A stretch of 64,000 nucleotides of DNA, from the NCBI GenBank assembly GCA_041687015.1, contig JAWLCT010000006.1:35095-99094 (forward strand). Reading direction: 5' to 3'. The notes beneath the pieces are model-generated. The model was not told the DNA's origin, made no database searches, and saw nothing but the letters and a program-made list of their open reading frames with translations. The DNA is from JALOAT01 sp041687015. GTDB taxonomy: Bacteria; Pseudomonadota; Gammaproteobacteria; Thiohalomonadales; Thiohalomonadaceae. A program made the translations under genes and the position numbers. Below are positions 17,201-25,076 of this stretch, one piece after another. How positions within the stretch are numbered: position 1 is the first letter of the stretch; the number at the start of each line of letters is the position of its first letter.

Positions 17201-18594
17201 AGCCGGTTCAGGCGCCTGATACGTTGCTCGGCCCGCTTACGTTCCGAAATGTCACGCACGATTTCCTGGTAGTAGACGTGTTCGCCTGCCTCGATGCATC
17301 TGGCACTGCTTTCGACGGCAAGCGTGCTCCCGTCCTTGCGACGGTGGACGGTCTCGAACATGACAGCACGCGCCCTGGCAAGGGTGCCCCATAGGGCAGG
17401 AAGCTTCTCGCGTTCCGCAGGCGTGCGCAGATCGGCAATGCGCATGGCAAGTAGTTCTTCGCGACTGTAGCCATACACCTCGACCGCCCGGTCGTTGATC
17501 TCGCGAATGCGCCCGTCCGCGTCGGCCAACAGAATGATGTCGTTGGCATACTTGGCGAGGTCATCGAAGTGCTGCGCGAACGCGCGCTTTTCCGCCTCCG
17601 CGTGCATTTTGCGAGCGGTGGCATCGGCCTCGACCCGCCGGCGCCAGGAGGCAACCGCGACGGCTGTCGCGCCGAGCAACAACGTGCTGAACAGGCCGAC
17701 CCCCGCCCCAAAACGCAGCGCAAGCACCGTATTCTCACGTTGATGCACCTTGGTAATCAGCATCCATGGCGTCCCGGAAATACTGGCCGCCACCCCCATG
17801 GAAGGCGCACCGGTATAATCGACACCCTCGATGCGGCCGCGACGCTCGGCTGCCTGGTAAGCCAGCAGGTCATCGCGTGGCCCGAGAATGGCGGCAGGAC
17901 CGGTAGCAAAGCGGCGCGGCGTGAGAAAATACACCCGGTTGTCCTCCGGACGCACAACCATCACTTCCGCGGATGAGCGGAGCATGGGCCAGCCCGATAC
18001 CAGGGGTGAAAATCCCCGCGTGGGCATCAGCTGAAAACCGAGTACGCCGACAAATCGCCCGCCCTGTTGCAAGGGAGCGAGCATCACGAAGCGCGCTTCG
18101 AGCTGGCCCCCAGGCCCGGTTCTCACGAAATCGTGGAATTCAATGCGTCCACTGCGCCGCACCCGTTCGGTTGCCACAGGCAGGTGTTCCAGTCCTCCGG
18201 GTGGGGCGCCGAGTACCACCTGCGGTCGGCCCGCAGTATCCAACACGAAAACGCTTTCATAATGAGGTCGCCGCATGACGATGCTCGCCTCGGCGACGAG
18301 CAAATTCCACGCAGGATCAGCGGATGTGTCGGCGCCACGCAGACGATCCACCACGGCGCGTGTGAACCCCGGGGTTTCGGAAAATCGAAGGGCTTCGTAC
18401 TCGCGTTCCTCACGCCAGGCCGATGCTTCGCCCAACTTGTCATCGGCGAGCGCTTCAAGCATGGCCCACTGGTACTCGATAATGGCATCGCGCGTATACG
18501 CAAAGCCGGCATAACCCAACGCCGCAATCAGCAGGACCACCAGGGCAAGTGAAGGCCACGCCCTGATGTGCAGACGTTTTTCTCCACGCGGCAT
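14257..18594 (-). CDS. Membrane-bound PAS/GAF sensor diguanylate cyclase-phosphodiesterase (GGDEF-EAL), copy A
   Basis: 1,445 residues. TM1 (13-34) and TM2 (296-317) bracket a periplasmic dCache-like domain. Then come PAS (about 343-460), GAF (about 475-640), three further PAS segments (about 645-1010), GGDEF and EAL. GGDEF is intact at 1099-1103 with an inhibitory RxxD site (RQDD, 1090-1093). EAL is intact (E1227) with NVS, ELTE, DDFGTG (from D1347), KVDKSF, AEGVE and QGF. Both activities are therefore possible, although such hybrids often favour one. It is a tandem paralog of the gene at 18703-23091 with the same order and near-identical motif spacing in the output domains. The periplasmic ligand is unknown. 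Confidence 0.92.
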   Translation of the reverse strand: MPRGEKRLHIRAWPSLALVVLLIAALGYAGFAYTRDAIIEYQWAMLEALADDKLGEASAWREEREYEALRFSETPGFTRAVVDRLRGADTSADPAWNLLVAEASIVMRRPHYESVFVLDTAGRPQVVLGAPPGGLEHLPVATERVRRSGRIEFHDFVRTGPGGQLEARFVMLAPLQQGGRFVGVLGFQLMPTRGFSPLVSGWPMLRSSAEVMVVRPEDNRVYFLTPRRFATGPAAILGPRDDLLAYQAAERRGRIEGVDYTGAPSMGVAASISGTPWMLITKVHQRENTVLALRFGAGVGLFSTLLLGATAVAVASWRRRVEADATARKMHAEAEKRAFAQHFDDLAKYANDIILLADADGRIREINDRAVEVYGYSREELLAMRIADLRTPAEREKLPALWGTLARARAVMFETVHRRKDGSTLAVESSARCIEAGEHVYYQEIVRDISERKRAEQRIRRLNRLYSMLVQTSEAIVHLRDEKALLEQACRIAVQTAGFDTAWIAMRSSDDSHLVPYAFHGQGEDAFRTQFRPPLSNVESGALLSARVVREGQPECVNDIAAEPQRHAWHQYSPQHSTGAVAALPLRVEERVVGVMGVYTSERLAFDEEILGVFGEMAADLGYALENISRENRRRDAERDLQESEFRFRSLFNSLNSGVLMMVPAAQGGFRVVDINPAFERLEHVERSGIIGRLMEEVFPWADHCLAPASARVWLSGEPEHIPAHEHRNAHPGWRESYVYRLPTEQLVLIMEDVTDRVSAVDALRQSEERLSLVLEGTEDGYWDVNLETRIAYYSRRFAQLLGYRQEEMSTDFAQWERLVHPDDLARVRAELERHLCGETPAFRSEHRMRRRDGGYIWMRARGRVVRRGPEGKPLRMAGTHTDITIQRQTEEQRHLWATVVDASQEAILVTDAKRKTLEANPAYTAMTGHDRDEIRGRPPSVLSEEFYDPRFYARLWKAVKQTGHWEGELRDRRKNGDVYPVWLNLSSIKDKSGRIKNYVLIASDVSERKAAEERIRYLAYHDALTGLPNRVLFQDRVKNALAHAQRAGAQFAVMFLDLDRFKNVNDSLGHALGDRLLVETAKRLRKAIRQDDTVSRQGGDEFLLLLSSIRSPADAAHVAEKAMTAVAEPFPLDGTEVQITASVGIAVYPEDGDTEDVLIRNADAAMYFAKERGRANMQFFVRELNRRVLARLSLESELRRATERQEFVLHYQPQINVRTGALVGVEALIRWRRGTGLLQPEGFIHLAEETGLIVPIGVWVMEEACRQQQAWIDGGLPSIPVSINVSSVQLREKNWRQRFSDVLERNRTAPGALEVELTEGSIMQEAEASVAKLNDMKAMGISLAIDDFGTGYSSLSYLRRFPIDRLKVDKSFVHDLEHDEADRAVTQAIIALARSLGIRVIAEGVEHPGEIELLRERQCDEVQGFIFAPPLPPEVFVSWLQARG

Positions 18595-18702
18595 GCATCA
18601 TGCCTCGAAGAATCCGATGTCTTCAGTGTAGGAGCCGACTGACACAAAGGCTTGCGACCCTACTACGCAATTTCCCGATGATGCATCGGGGGGCGCGGCC
18701 TA

Positions 18703-21700
18703 TCAGTCCGGCGGCTGTACGCCCTCGCGCGAGCGCTGCAACCACCAGTCAAAAAACTCGTCTGCAGCCAGTGGCGGGGAAAAATAGAACCCTTGCAGCT
18801 CGTCGCAGCGGCTCTCTCTCAGCAACTGGATTTCCCCCGCCCGCTCCACCCCCTCGGCGATGATGCGCAACCCGAGGCTTTTGCCCAATGCGATGATCGC
18901 CTCGGTAATGGCCCGATCGGCGGGGTCGGTCTCCAAATCCCTGACGAACGACTGATCCACTTTGAGACGGTCGATGCGGAAGCGACGCAAATAGCTGAGG
19001 CTCGAATAACCTGTGCCGAAATCGTCAATGGCCAAGGTGACGCCCAGTTCCTTGAGCCCATCAAGAATTCGCATGCTCGTTTCCGCATCCTGCATGATCA
19101 TGCTTTCGGTCAATTCCACTTCCAGTTGCGTAGGTTCCACACAATTGTGCAAAACGATGGCACTGATCGCATCGAGCAGATCTTTCCGGTGAAACTGTGC
19201 CGCGGAGATGTTTACCGCCATCGTGACCGCAGGGAGGCCGCCTTGCATCCAACGCCCCTGCTGGCGGCAGGCCTCCTGCAGCACCCAGTCACCGATGGGA
19301 ATGATAAGCCCGGTTTCCTCGGCGATGGGGATGAAGTCCCCCGGCGCCATCAGGCGATCCCCCCACTGCCAACGGAGCAGGGCTTCGACCCCCACCAGGT
19401 CGCCACTCCAGATGTTGACCTGCGGTTGGTAATGGAGGATGAAGTCGCCATGGTCAATGGCCTTGCGCAGGGCGCTCTCCATGGAAATGCGCCGTAGCGC
19501 GCGCAGATTGAGTTCGCGCACGAAGAACTGGAAATTGTTGCGCCCCTGCTCCTTGGCGTAGTACATCGCGGCGTCGGCGTTGCGAATCAACGCATCGCTG
19601 TCTGCACCATCTTCTGGATAAATGGCGATACCGACACTGGCGGTCACCTGGATTTCACTGCCATCGAGCGTGAATGGCTGATGGATGGTCTCCAGTACTT
19701 TCTGTGCAATCTGACCGGCGTCGGATGCGTCGCCCAGCTCCGTCGCCAGCAGTATGAATTCGTCGCCGCCCTGCCGACTCACGGTATCGTCCACGCGCAC
19801 GCAGGACCGCAGTCGCTGAGCGACCATCTTGAGCAGCTCGTCGCCCATGTGGTGCCCGAGCGAATCGTTGATGTTCTTGAACCGGTCCAGATCCACGAAA
19901 AGGACACCGACACGCGTTTCGGTACGCTGCGCATGGGCCAGCGATTGCTCGAGGCGATCTTCAAGCAGTGCGCGGTTTGGGAGCCCGGTGAGGACGTCAT
20001 GGTGGGCGAGGTAACGAATCCGTTCCTCGGTCGCCTTGCGTTCACTGATATCAGTGCAGATAGCGATGTAGTTCTGCACAGCCCCGCGCGGGTCCCGGGT
20101 GGCCGTGATGGAGGTGTAGAGCGGGAAGATTTCCCCATTCTTGCGCCGGTCCCAAATTTCGCCTTGCCAATGTCCCGTCTCGTTGATGGACGCCCACATG
20201 TTCTGATAAAAGGCCCGGTCCTGTTCGCCGGAGGAAAACATGCGCGGATTACGCCCCATCATCTCCTCCACCGAATAGCCCAGCATCTGGGTGAGCGCCG
20301 CGTTTGCAGACACGATGCGTTTCTCGCTGTCGGTGATGAAAATGCCCTCCTGGCTGTCCTCGAACACGGTCGCCCACAGGCGCAATTGGTTTTCCTCTTC
20401 CTTGCGTTCGGTGATGTCACGGTGCGTGCCGGCAAGGCGCTGTGCTGTGCCATCACTACTGCGCCTGACCACGGCGCCCCGGGCCTGTACCCAAATCACG
20501 CTACCGTCCTTACGTAACATCCGGTGCTCCGATACATACTGGGGTGTCTTTCCTGCGATGTGTTCGTGCAAGGCCTTTTCCACCTCCGGGCGGTCCTCTG
20601 GATGAACCAGGCCAACCCAGGCTTCGGCCAGATGTGCCATGTCGTCGGGGGCGTAACCGAACATCTCAGCAAACCGTTTACTGAAGTAATAATCGTGCGT
20701 TTCGTAGTCGATGTCCCACCAGCCGTCGTTCACACCCTGGAGCACCAGGGCGAGGCGTTCCTCGCTCGCGCGCAGGCTTTGTTCCGCCGCCTTGCGTTGG
20801 GTGATGTCGTCGCAAATCGTGACCAACTGGCGCGTGGGCAATGCATAGATGTAGAGATCGCGCCATTGCTTCTTGCCTTCGAGGCTATAGACGACTTCGA
20901 GGGATTCGGGGTTCCCTGTCAACCACACCCGTTGCAAGGCCTCGAATTCACCCGTTGTTAGAACATTGGGCATCCGCTCGCGAACGCGTGCGCCGATCAC
21001 CTCGACGCGCCGTACCCGCTCGAGCTGTTCAAATGCCCGGTTAACATCACGAACAATGAAGTCGTCGGCATCCTGAAGTGGTTCGTAGACCACCATCCCT
21101 GGACTCATGTTATCGACCAACTGGCGGTAGCGGTGTTCGCTCTCACGGGTCTCTTTTTCCGCCTGCGCGCGCAGGGCCTCACGCCGGAAATTGGCCAGAG
21201 CGAAGGAGATATCGACCGCCATCTGCGTGAGCAGCGTCAATACCTGCTCGTCGAAATAGTCCCGTTCGGCGGCGTAGACGGAAAACACGCCGATGACGTG
21301 CTCGTCTTCCTGTATCGGTATGGAAGCGGCGGCCTTGATGCCCCCGGCCTCCGCAAAATCTGGCCACTGTTGGGTGCGCACGTCGTGCTGAAAATCGTTA
21401 CTCACACAAATCTCGCCAGAACGGAATGCGCACGCCGAGACACCCGAGGTTTCCAGCGCTTGCGGTCCGATACTCGGCCGCAGCCGTGCAAACAACCTGG
21501 CATGTTTGCCGGCGTGGGCGACACCGGTCAGTGTGTCTGAAACAGGGTCATGGAGGGCGATCCAGGCATCGGCAAAACCACCGTTCTCCACGGCGATCCG
21601 ACATATCTCATGAAACAGTGCCCGGCGGTCCTGCAGACGGACAATGGATTCATTGGTCTGCGCGAGCGCGACGTAGAGGCGATTGGTGCGTTGCAGCTTC

Positions 21701-23091
21701 TGTTCGGCGATCTTGCGTTCGCTGATGTCGCGTTCGATAGACTGAAAAAACATCTTGCCGTCGACATCAATGAGGCGTGCGCTCGCCTCGATGGGGACCA
21801 CGCGGCCGCTCTTTGTTTGGTGATTCACTTCGTAGACGCGCGCTCTCTCCTTGGCGATGAGCGCCCACTGCTGCTCGAAATGGGGGCGGTCCTGGGGTGC
21901 GCGCAGTTCCTTAATCCGCATGTGGAGCAGTTCGTCGCGTGAGTAACCGTAGAACTCCACCGCACGCTCGTTGGCCTCCACAATGCGGCCGTGTTCATCG
22001 GCCAACAGAATGATGTCGTTGGCATACTTGGCCAGATAGTCGAAGTGACGGGCGAGCGCCTCGCGCTCGCGGGCTGCCTCGGCCTCGACGCGCGCGCGCT
22101 CGGATCGCCACCACATGAAAATCAGCAATGCGGCGACCGTGATGATCGCCAGAATCACCCCGATGATCCAGATGGCGAGATGCCGGATGGGTGCGAAAAC
22201 TTCCTGTTGGTCGATCTTCAGTAGCAAACGCCACGGTGTACCCGGCACCGGAACGGCCACGGCCAGCACGGGTGCGCCGCGATAATCGGTGCCCTCCAGT
22301 ACGCCACGGGAGCGCAACGCGCGTGCGCCGACGTTTGCCTGCCAGGCAGGCAGCACGGTGCCCGCCCGGCCTGCGCGCGAGGATGAAAGAAAGCGCACCC
22401 GATCACCTTCGCCTCGCAGCAAAACGACTTCACCTGTGGAATGAGCCACCGGCCAGGACACGATGACCGGTTCGAGGTAGAACGCCGGATCGAGCTGCAC
22501 CCCGAGCACCCCGGCTGTGGCACCCTCGGACTCGCCCGGGATGGCCGTGAGCAGGTGGAAGCGCACACCATCATCCCCGGGTTGTATGGCATCCAGGAAT
22601 TGAGGTGCGCCCGTGGTCAGGACGGCTTGGGCAGCGATGCGCACCTGGGGCGGAAAATCCGGGGCCTCGCCCAGGCGGAAACGTATCTCGCCGTTTTCAT
22701 CAAGCACATAAACGCTGTCGTAACGTTCGCTCGCCACCAGCGGGACAAAACTGTCACGCAGCGTCGCGAGCGCCCCGGGGTGGTCCGAGGCGGTTATCTC
22801 GCGCATGCTCTCGGCCACGGCGGGATTGGCAGTCAGGAGATAGAGATCATCCAGTCGGTCGCGCCGCCACGCCTCCATTTGCCGGAGTTTGCGCTCAGCG
22901 ATGCTGGATAGCGCCAGGATCGCCGCATCGTGCTGGCGCTGACGCTCGTACTCGAAGACGCCAAAGCCGACCGCGATGACGGTCAGCACGACCGCGAAGA
23001 ACAGGGTCGCGAGGGCGCGGCCTCGCGTCGGGAGACGCAGTTTGGAACCTCGTGTCAAGAAACGGTTTCGGATGCCGGTCTTGTTGTTCAT
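18703..23091 (-). CDS. Membrane-bound PAS/GAF sensor diguanylate cyclase-phosphodiesterase (GGDEF-EAL), copy B
   Basis: 1,462 residues with the same architecture as the downstream neighbour: TM1 (25-46), a periplasmic dCache-like domain, TM2 (about 310-332), PAS, GAF, several PAS segments, GGDEF and EAL. GGDEF lies at 1108-1112 with an RVDD inhibitory site at 1099-1102. EAL (E1236) has all main catalytic motifs, including NIS, ELTES, DDFGTG (from D1356) and AEGVE. The spacing from GGDEF to EAL is identical to copy A (126 residues), while the periplasmic parts differ clearly, which points to duplication followed by change of ligand specificity. The gap between the two genes is 108 bp, so co-transcription is possible. 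Confidence 0.92.
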   Translation of the reverse strand: MNNKTGIRNRFLTRGSKLRLPTRGRALATLFFAVVLTVIAVGFGVFEYERQRQHDAAILALSSIAERKLRQMEAWRRDRLDDLYLLTANPAVAESMREITASDHPGALATLRDSFVPLVASERYDSVYVLDENGEIRFRLGEAPDFPPQVRIAAQAVLTTGAPQFLDAIQPGDDGVRFHLLTAIPGESEGATAGVLGVQLDPAFYLEPVIVSWPVAHSTGEVVLLRGEGDRVRFLSSSRAGRAGTVLPAWQANVGARALRSRGVLEGTDYRGAPVLAVAVPVPGTPWRLLLKIDQQEVFAPIRHLAIWIIGVILAIITVAALLIFMWWRSERARVEAEAAREREALARHFDYLAKYANDIILLADEHGRIVEANERAVEFYGYSRDELLHMRIKELRAPQDRPHFEQQWALIAKERARVYEVNHQTKSGRVVPIEASARLIDVDGKMFFQSIERDISERKIAEQKLQRTNRLYVALAQTNESIVRLQDRRALFHEICRIAVENGGFADAWIALHDPVSDTLTGVAHAGKHARLFARLRPSIGPQALETSGVSACAFRSGEICVSNDFQHDVRTQQWPDFAEAGGIKAAASIPIQEDEHVIGVFSVYAAERDYFDEQVLTLLTQMAVDISFALANFRREALRAQAEKETRESEHRYRQLVDNMSPGMVVYEPLQDADDFIVRDVNRAFEQLERVRRVEVIGARVRERMPNVLTTGEFEALQRVWLTGNPESLEVVYSLEGKKQWRDLYIYALPTRQLVTICDDITQRKAAEQSLRASEERLALVLQGVNDGWWDIDYETHDYYFSKRFAEMFGYAPDDMAHLAEAWVGLVHPEDRPEVEKALHEHIAGKTPQYVSEHRMLRKDGSVIWVQARGAVVRRSSDGTAQRLAGTHRDITERKEEENQLRLWATVFEDSQEGIFITDSEKRIVSANAALTQMLGYSVEEMMGRNPRMFSSGEQDRAFYQNMWASINETGHWQGEIWDRRKNGEIFPLYTSITATRDPRGAVQNYIAICTDISERKATEERIRYLAHHDVLTGLPNRALLEDRLEQSLAHAQRTETRVGVLFVDLDRFKNINDSLGHHMGDELLKMVAQRLRSCVRVDDTVSRQGGDEFILLATELGDASDAGQIAQKVLETIHQPFTLDGSEIQVTASVGIAIYPEDGADSDALIRNADAAMYYAKEQGRNNFQFFVRELNLRALRRISMESALRKAIDHGDFILHYQPQVNIWSGDLVGVEALLRWQWGDRLMAPGDFIPIAEETGLIIPIGDWVLQEACRQQGRWMQGGLPAVTMAVNISAAQFHRKDLLDAISAIVLHNCVEPTQLEVELTESMIMQDAETSMRILDGLKELGVTLAIDDFGTGYSSLSYLRRFRIDRLKVDQSFVRDLETDPADRAITEAIIALGKSLGLRIIAEGVERAGEIQLLRESRCDELQGFYFSPPLAADEFFDWWLQRSREGVQPPD

Positions 23092-23250
23092 TTCATCTGC
23101 GCCTTGTGCACGTTACGGATCAAGGCACAATGCGTCCGGCACCAGGTACGTGCCTTCAGCAAGGCACTGGGCGGGACATCGCGGCCCCGCCCCAGACAGC
23201 TTTTTCTACGGCGCGCCTACAGCCGGAGCCCTGAGAGACGCCAAGGTCGA

Positions 23251-23499
23251 TTATCGTCGTGCGACGCGATACACCCACAACAGCAGCACGGCGCCGAGTA
23301 CGGCGATGCCGAAGCTCGACAGGTTGAAACCGGTGACCCCGCCAAACCCAAGGGCGGATCCGATGAAGCCACCCAGCAGGGCACCCACGATGCCGATGGC
23401 GATGGTGATGAAAAAGCCACCCGGATCACGCCCGGGCATCAGCAGCTTAGCGATGACGCCGGCGATCAAGCCGAACAGGATCCAAGCGAATATACCCAT
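23251..23499 (-). CDS. GlsB/YeaQ/YmgE-family small membrane protein
   Basis: An 82-residue protein of the transglycosylase-associated family. It has three hydrophobic segments with the family's Gly-rich signatures: LFGLIAGVIAKLLMPGRDPG (about residues 8-27), GIVGALLGGFIGSALGFG and a C-terminal LGAVLLLWVYRVARR. These stress-induced inner-membrane proteins have no settled biochemical function despite the family name. The start at 23499 has GAGGAAAGG upstream; an extension to 23559 adds an unlikely N-terminus. It is a single gene. Confidence 0.92.
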   Translation of the reverse strand: MGIFAWILFGLIAGVIAKLLMPGRDPGGFFITIAIGIVGALLGGFIGSALGFGGVTGFNLSSFGIAVLGAVLLLWVYRVARR

Positions 23500-23614
23500 G
23501 GCCCTTTCCTCGCTGCGGACACTCTCGGAACAAGCATAGGCCGTCCTTGGCAAAAGCAAGGCTTACCATCACGCCACAAGCGGCCAGGTCTACCCTCAAG
23601 GTGAGGCACGGTTG

Positions 23615-23866
23615 ATGAGCACTAGCGGGGTTTCGATGCGTACATTCTTTGTTCCAGCGCCACCTCAGGGGGTCTCCGAGGCCGAGCTCGCCCGCCATCC
23701 GAGCTGGCGTCGCCTGACCCGCAAATACCGTCGCAAGCAACGTATCGTGCGCGATTTGTGGATCGTTTCAGGGCTGTTGATGATGGGTGTTCCGTTGGGG
23801 GCGATGCTTGCCCTCGGGCTCGGCACCACCCTGGTGGCGCTCGTCATCCTGGATGAGACCGCCTGA
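23615..23866 (+). CDS. Small single-pass membrane protein, hypothetical
   Basis: An 83-residue protein. The N-terminal half is polar and basic (SWRRLTRKYRRKQRIVRDLW, about residues 29-48). The C-terminal half is one long hydrophobic segment, LMMGVPLGAMLALGLGTTLV, which should span the membrane. GTGAGG precedes the start by several bases; TTG at 23612 is an alternative. The last 99 bp overlap the 3' end of the convergent alpha/beta hydrolase gene in antisense. The clean basic-then-hydrophobic layout argues that it is real, but no family was recognised. Confidence 0.5.
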   Translation: MSTSGVSMRTFFVPAPPQGVSEAELARHPSWRRLTRKYRRKQRIVRDLWIVSGLLMMGVPLGAMLALGLGTTLVALVILDETA

Positions 23867-24739
23867 GCCAAGGGCGGCGGCAAGGAAGGCCACGATCTCC
23901 GAGGCGTGCCGATGCAGACCCGTCAGGCGGTGGTCAGCACCAGGCAACACCATCAACCGCACCTCGGTGTTGGCGCGGGCGCGTGCGGCATAAATGGCGT
24001 GCGCATCGGCCACGGGGATGCTGCGATCGGCCGCCCCGTGGACCAGGAGCACCGGACAGGCGATGCGGCCGATGGTGGACAAGGGCGCAATGGCGTCGTA
24101 ACGCGCCCCGATGGCGCGCTCGATGTAACCGAGTATCCACCAGCCCACGGGCAGATAGGGAATGCGATTTGCGCTCATCATGGAACGCATGATTTCACGC
24201 GGGTGGGCAAATGCGGCCAGGCTCACGACCGCGGCCACGTCAGGGCGCCGGGAGGCTGAAAGCAGCACCGCGGCGGCCCCCACCGAATGGCCCACCAGGG
24301 CGACGCGGCGGCCTGCGACCTCCGGGCGCGCCCGCAGCCAGTCCAGCGCATGGTCCACATCCTCGGCGAATTTCACCATGGAGGAGAAGCCGTCGCCGTC
24401 GCTGCGGCCGTGGTTGCGGGCATCCACCAGCAAGACGGTCCAGCCCGCCCGATAGAGCACATCCGCAAGAGACAGAAGGTTTTCGGCGTTGCCTCCCCAG
24501 CCGTGCATCAGCACCAGCGCAGGGGCGGGGCCGGGTTGGGTGATGAGCCAGCCGTGCAGGTGTTTTCGTGCGGCGGTGGGGATACGCACGGTCAGGAAAG
24601 GCAAGCCCAAGCGCGCCGGGGTGCCCCGCTCCGGCACCCGCGGCGCCCGCCAGGCCAGGCGCACCAGACCCGGCAGCAATGCAAAACGCACCGCCGCCAG
24701 CGCCAGTACGCCCGCCAGGCCCGCTTCCACGGTGTTCAT
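23768..24739 (-). CDS. Alpha/beta hydrolase
   Basis: A 323-residue serine hydrolase with an N-terminal hydrophobic anchor (about residues 5-25). The core shows the oxyanion segment LMHGWGGNAENL, the nucleophile elbow GHSVGAAA, an acid in HGAADRSIP and the catalytic His in PGADHRL. This is the dipeptidyl-aminopeptidase/acyl-peptidase-like or YqkD/bem46 type of hydrolase; substrate unknown. The start MNTVEAGLAG was chosen over an upstream extension that is out of keeping with the family. The last 28 or so residues (after GGLIQ) are polar and low in complexity, and they are encoded opposite the small membrane protein gene, so they may be a recent extension. Confidence 0.85.
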   Translation of the reverse strand: MNTVEAGLAGVLALAAVRFALLPGLVRLAWRAPRVPERGTPARLGLPFLTVRIPTAARKHLHGWLITQPGPAPALVLMHGWGGNAENLLSLADVLYRAGWTVLLVDARNHGRSDGDGFSSMVKFAEDVDHALDWLRARPEVAGRRVALVGHSVGAAAVLLSASRRPDVAAVVSLAAFAHPREIMRSMMSANRIPYLPVGWWILGYIERAIGARYDAIAPLSTIGRIACPVLLVHGAADRSIPVADAHAIYAARARANTEVRLMVLPGADHRLTGLHRHASEIVAFLAAALGSGGLIQDDERHQGGAEPEGKHRPQRNTHHQQP

Positions 24740-24825
24740 AGCCAGTGTGCCCCCTTGCCGCTTTGAGCGCCGGTGAACGGGCATCCCGCCCCACCGATCT
24801 CCCACAGGTTTTTCGCAAGAATATA

Positions 24826-24854
24826 TTGACGCGGGCGCCATTTTCCGCAAGAAT
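24826..24854 (+). promoter_or_regulatory. Promoter of tRNA-Asp
   Basis: TTGACG (24826-24831) and AAGAAT (24849-24854) are 17 nt apart, followed by a GC-rich discriminator (GCGCAGCCC) as expected for a stringently controlled stable-RNA promoter. Predicted transcription would begin about 25 nt before the tRNA. Confidence 0.6.
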
Positions 24855-24888
24855 GCGCAGCCCTTGCGGACCTGCTTCCGCAAGCACC

Positions 24889-24965
24889 GGAGCGGTAGTT
24901 CAGTCGGTTAGAATACCGGCCTGTCACGCCGGGGGTCGCGGGTTCGAGTCCCGTCCGCTCCGCCA
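24889..24965 (+). tRNA. tRNA-Asp (GTC)
   Basis: A 77-nt cloverleaf: acceptor GGAGCGG pairs with CCGCTCC, the D-arm contains AGTTCAGTCGGTTAGAAT, the anticodon loop is CTGTCAC with anticodon GTC at 24923-24925, the variable loop is short and the T-arm is CGGGTTCGAGTCCCG. CCA is encoded at 24963-24965. It is a single tRNA with its own promoter and terminator. No integrase or repeat of its 3' end lies nearby. Confidence 0.97.
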
Positions 24966-24975
24966 TCTCCTCATT

Positions 24976-25004
24976 GAAAACGGCGCCTTGAAGGCGCCGT
25001 TTTC
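24976..25004 (+). terminator. Rho-independent terminator after tRNA-Asp
   Basis: GAAAACGGCGCC, loop TTGAA, GGCGCCGTTTTC: a perfect 12-bp stem whose descending arm ends in a T-rich stretch, 10 nt after the tRNA. It may also act on leftward transcription. Confidence 0.88.
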
Positions 25005-25076
25005 ATTTCTGCACCGGAAACGCCCCCGTCTGTTGAAATGGCTTCTCTCCCCGGGAGAAGGCACGACAACGCGTGA

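Noticed and set aside
24889..24965. tRNA-Asp as an integration site of a genomic island
   Set aside because: No integrase, no direct repeat of the tRNA 3' end and no shift in composition downstream.
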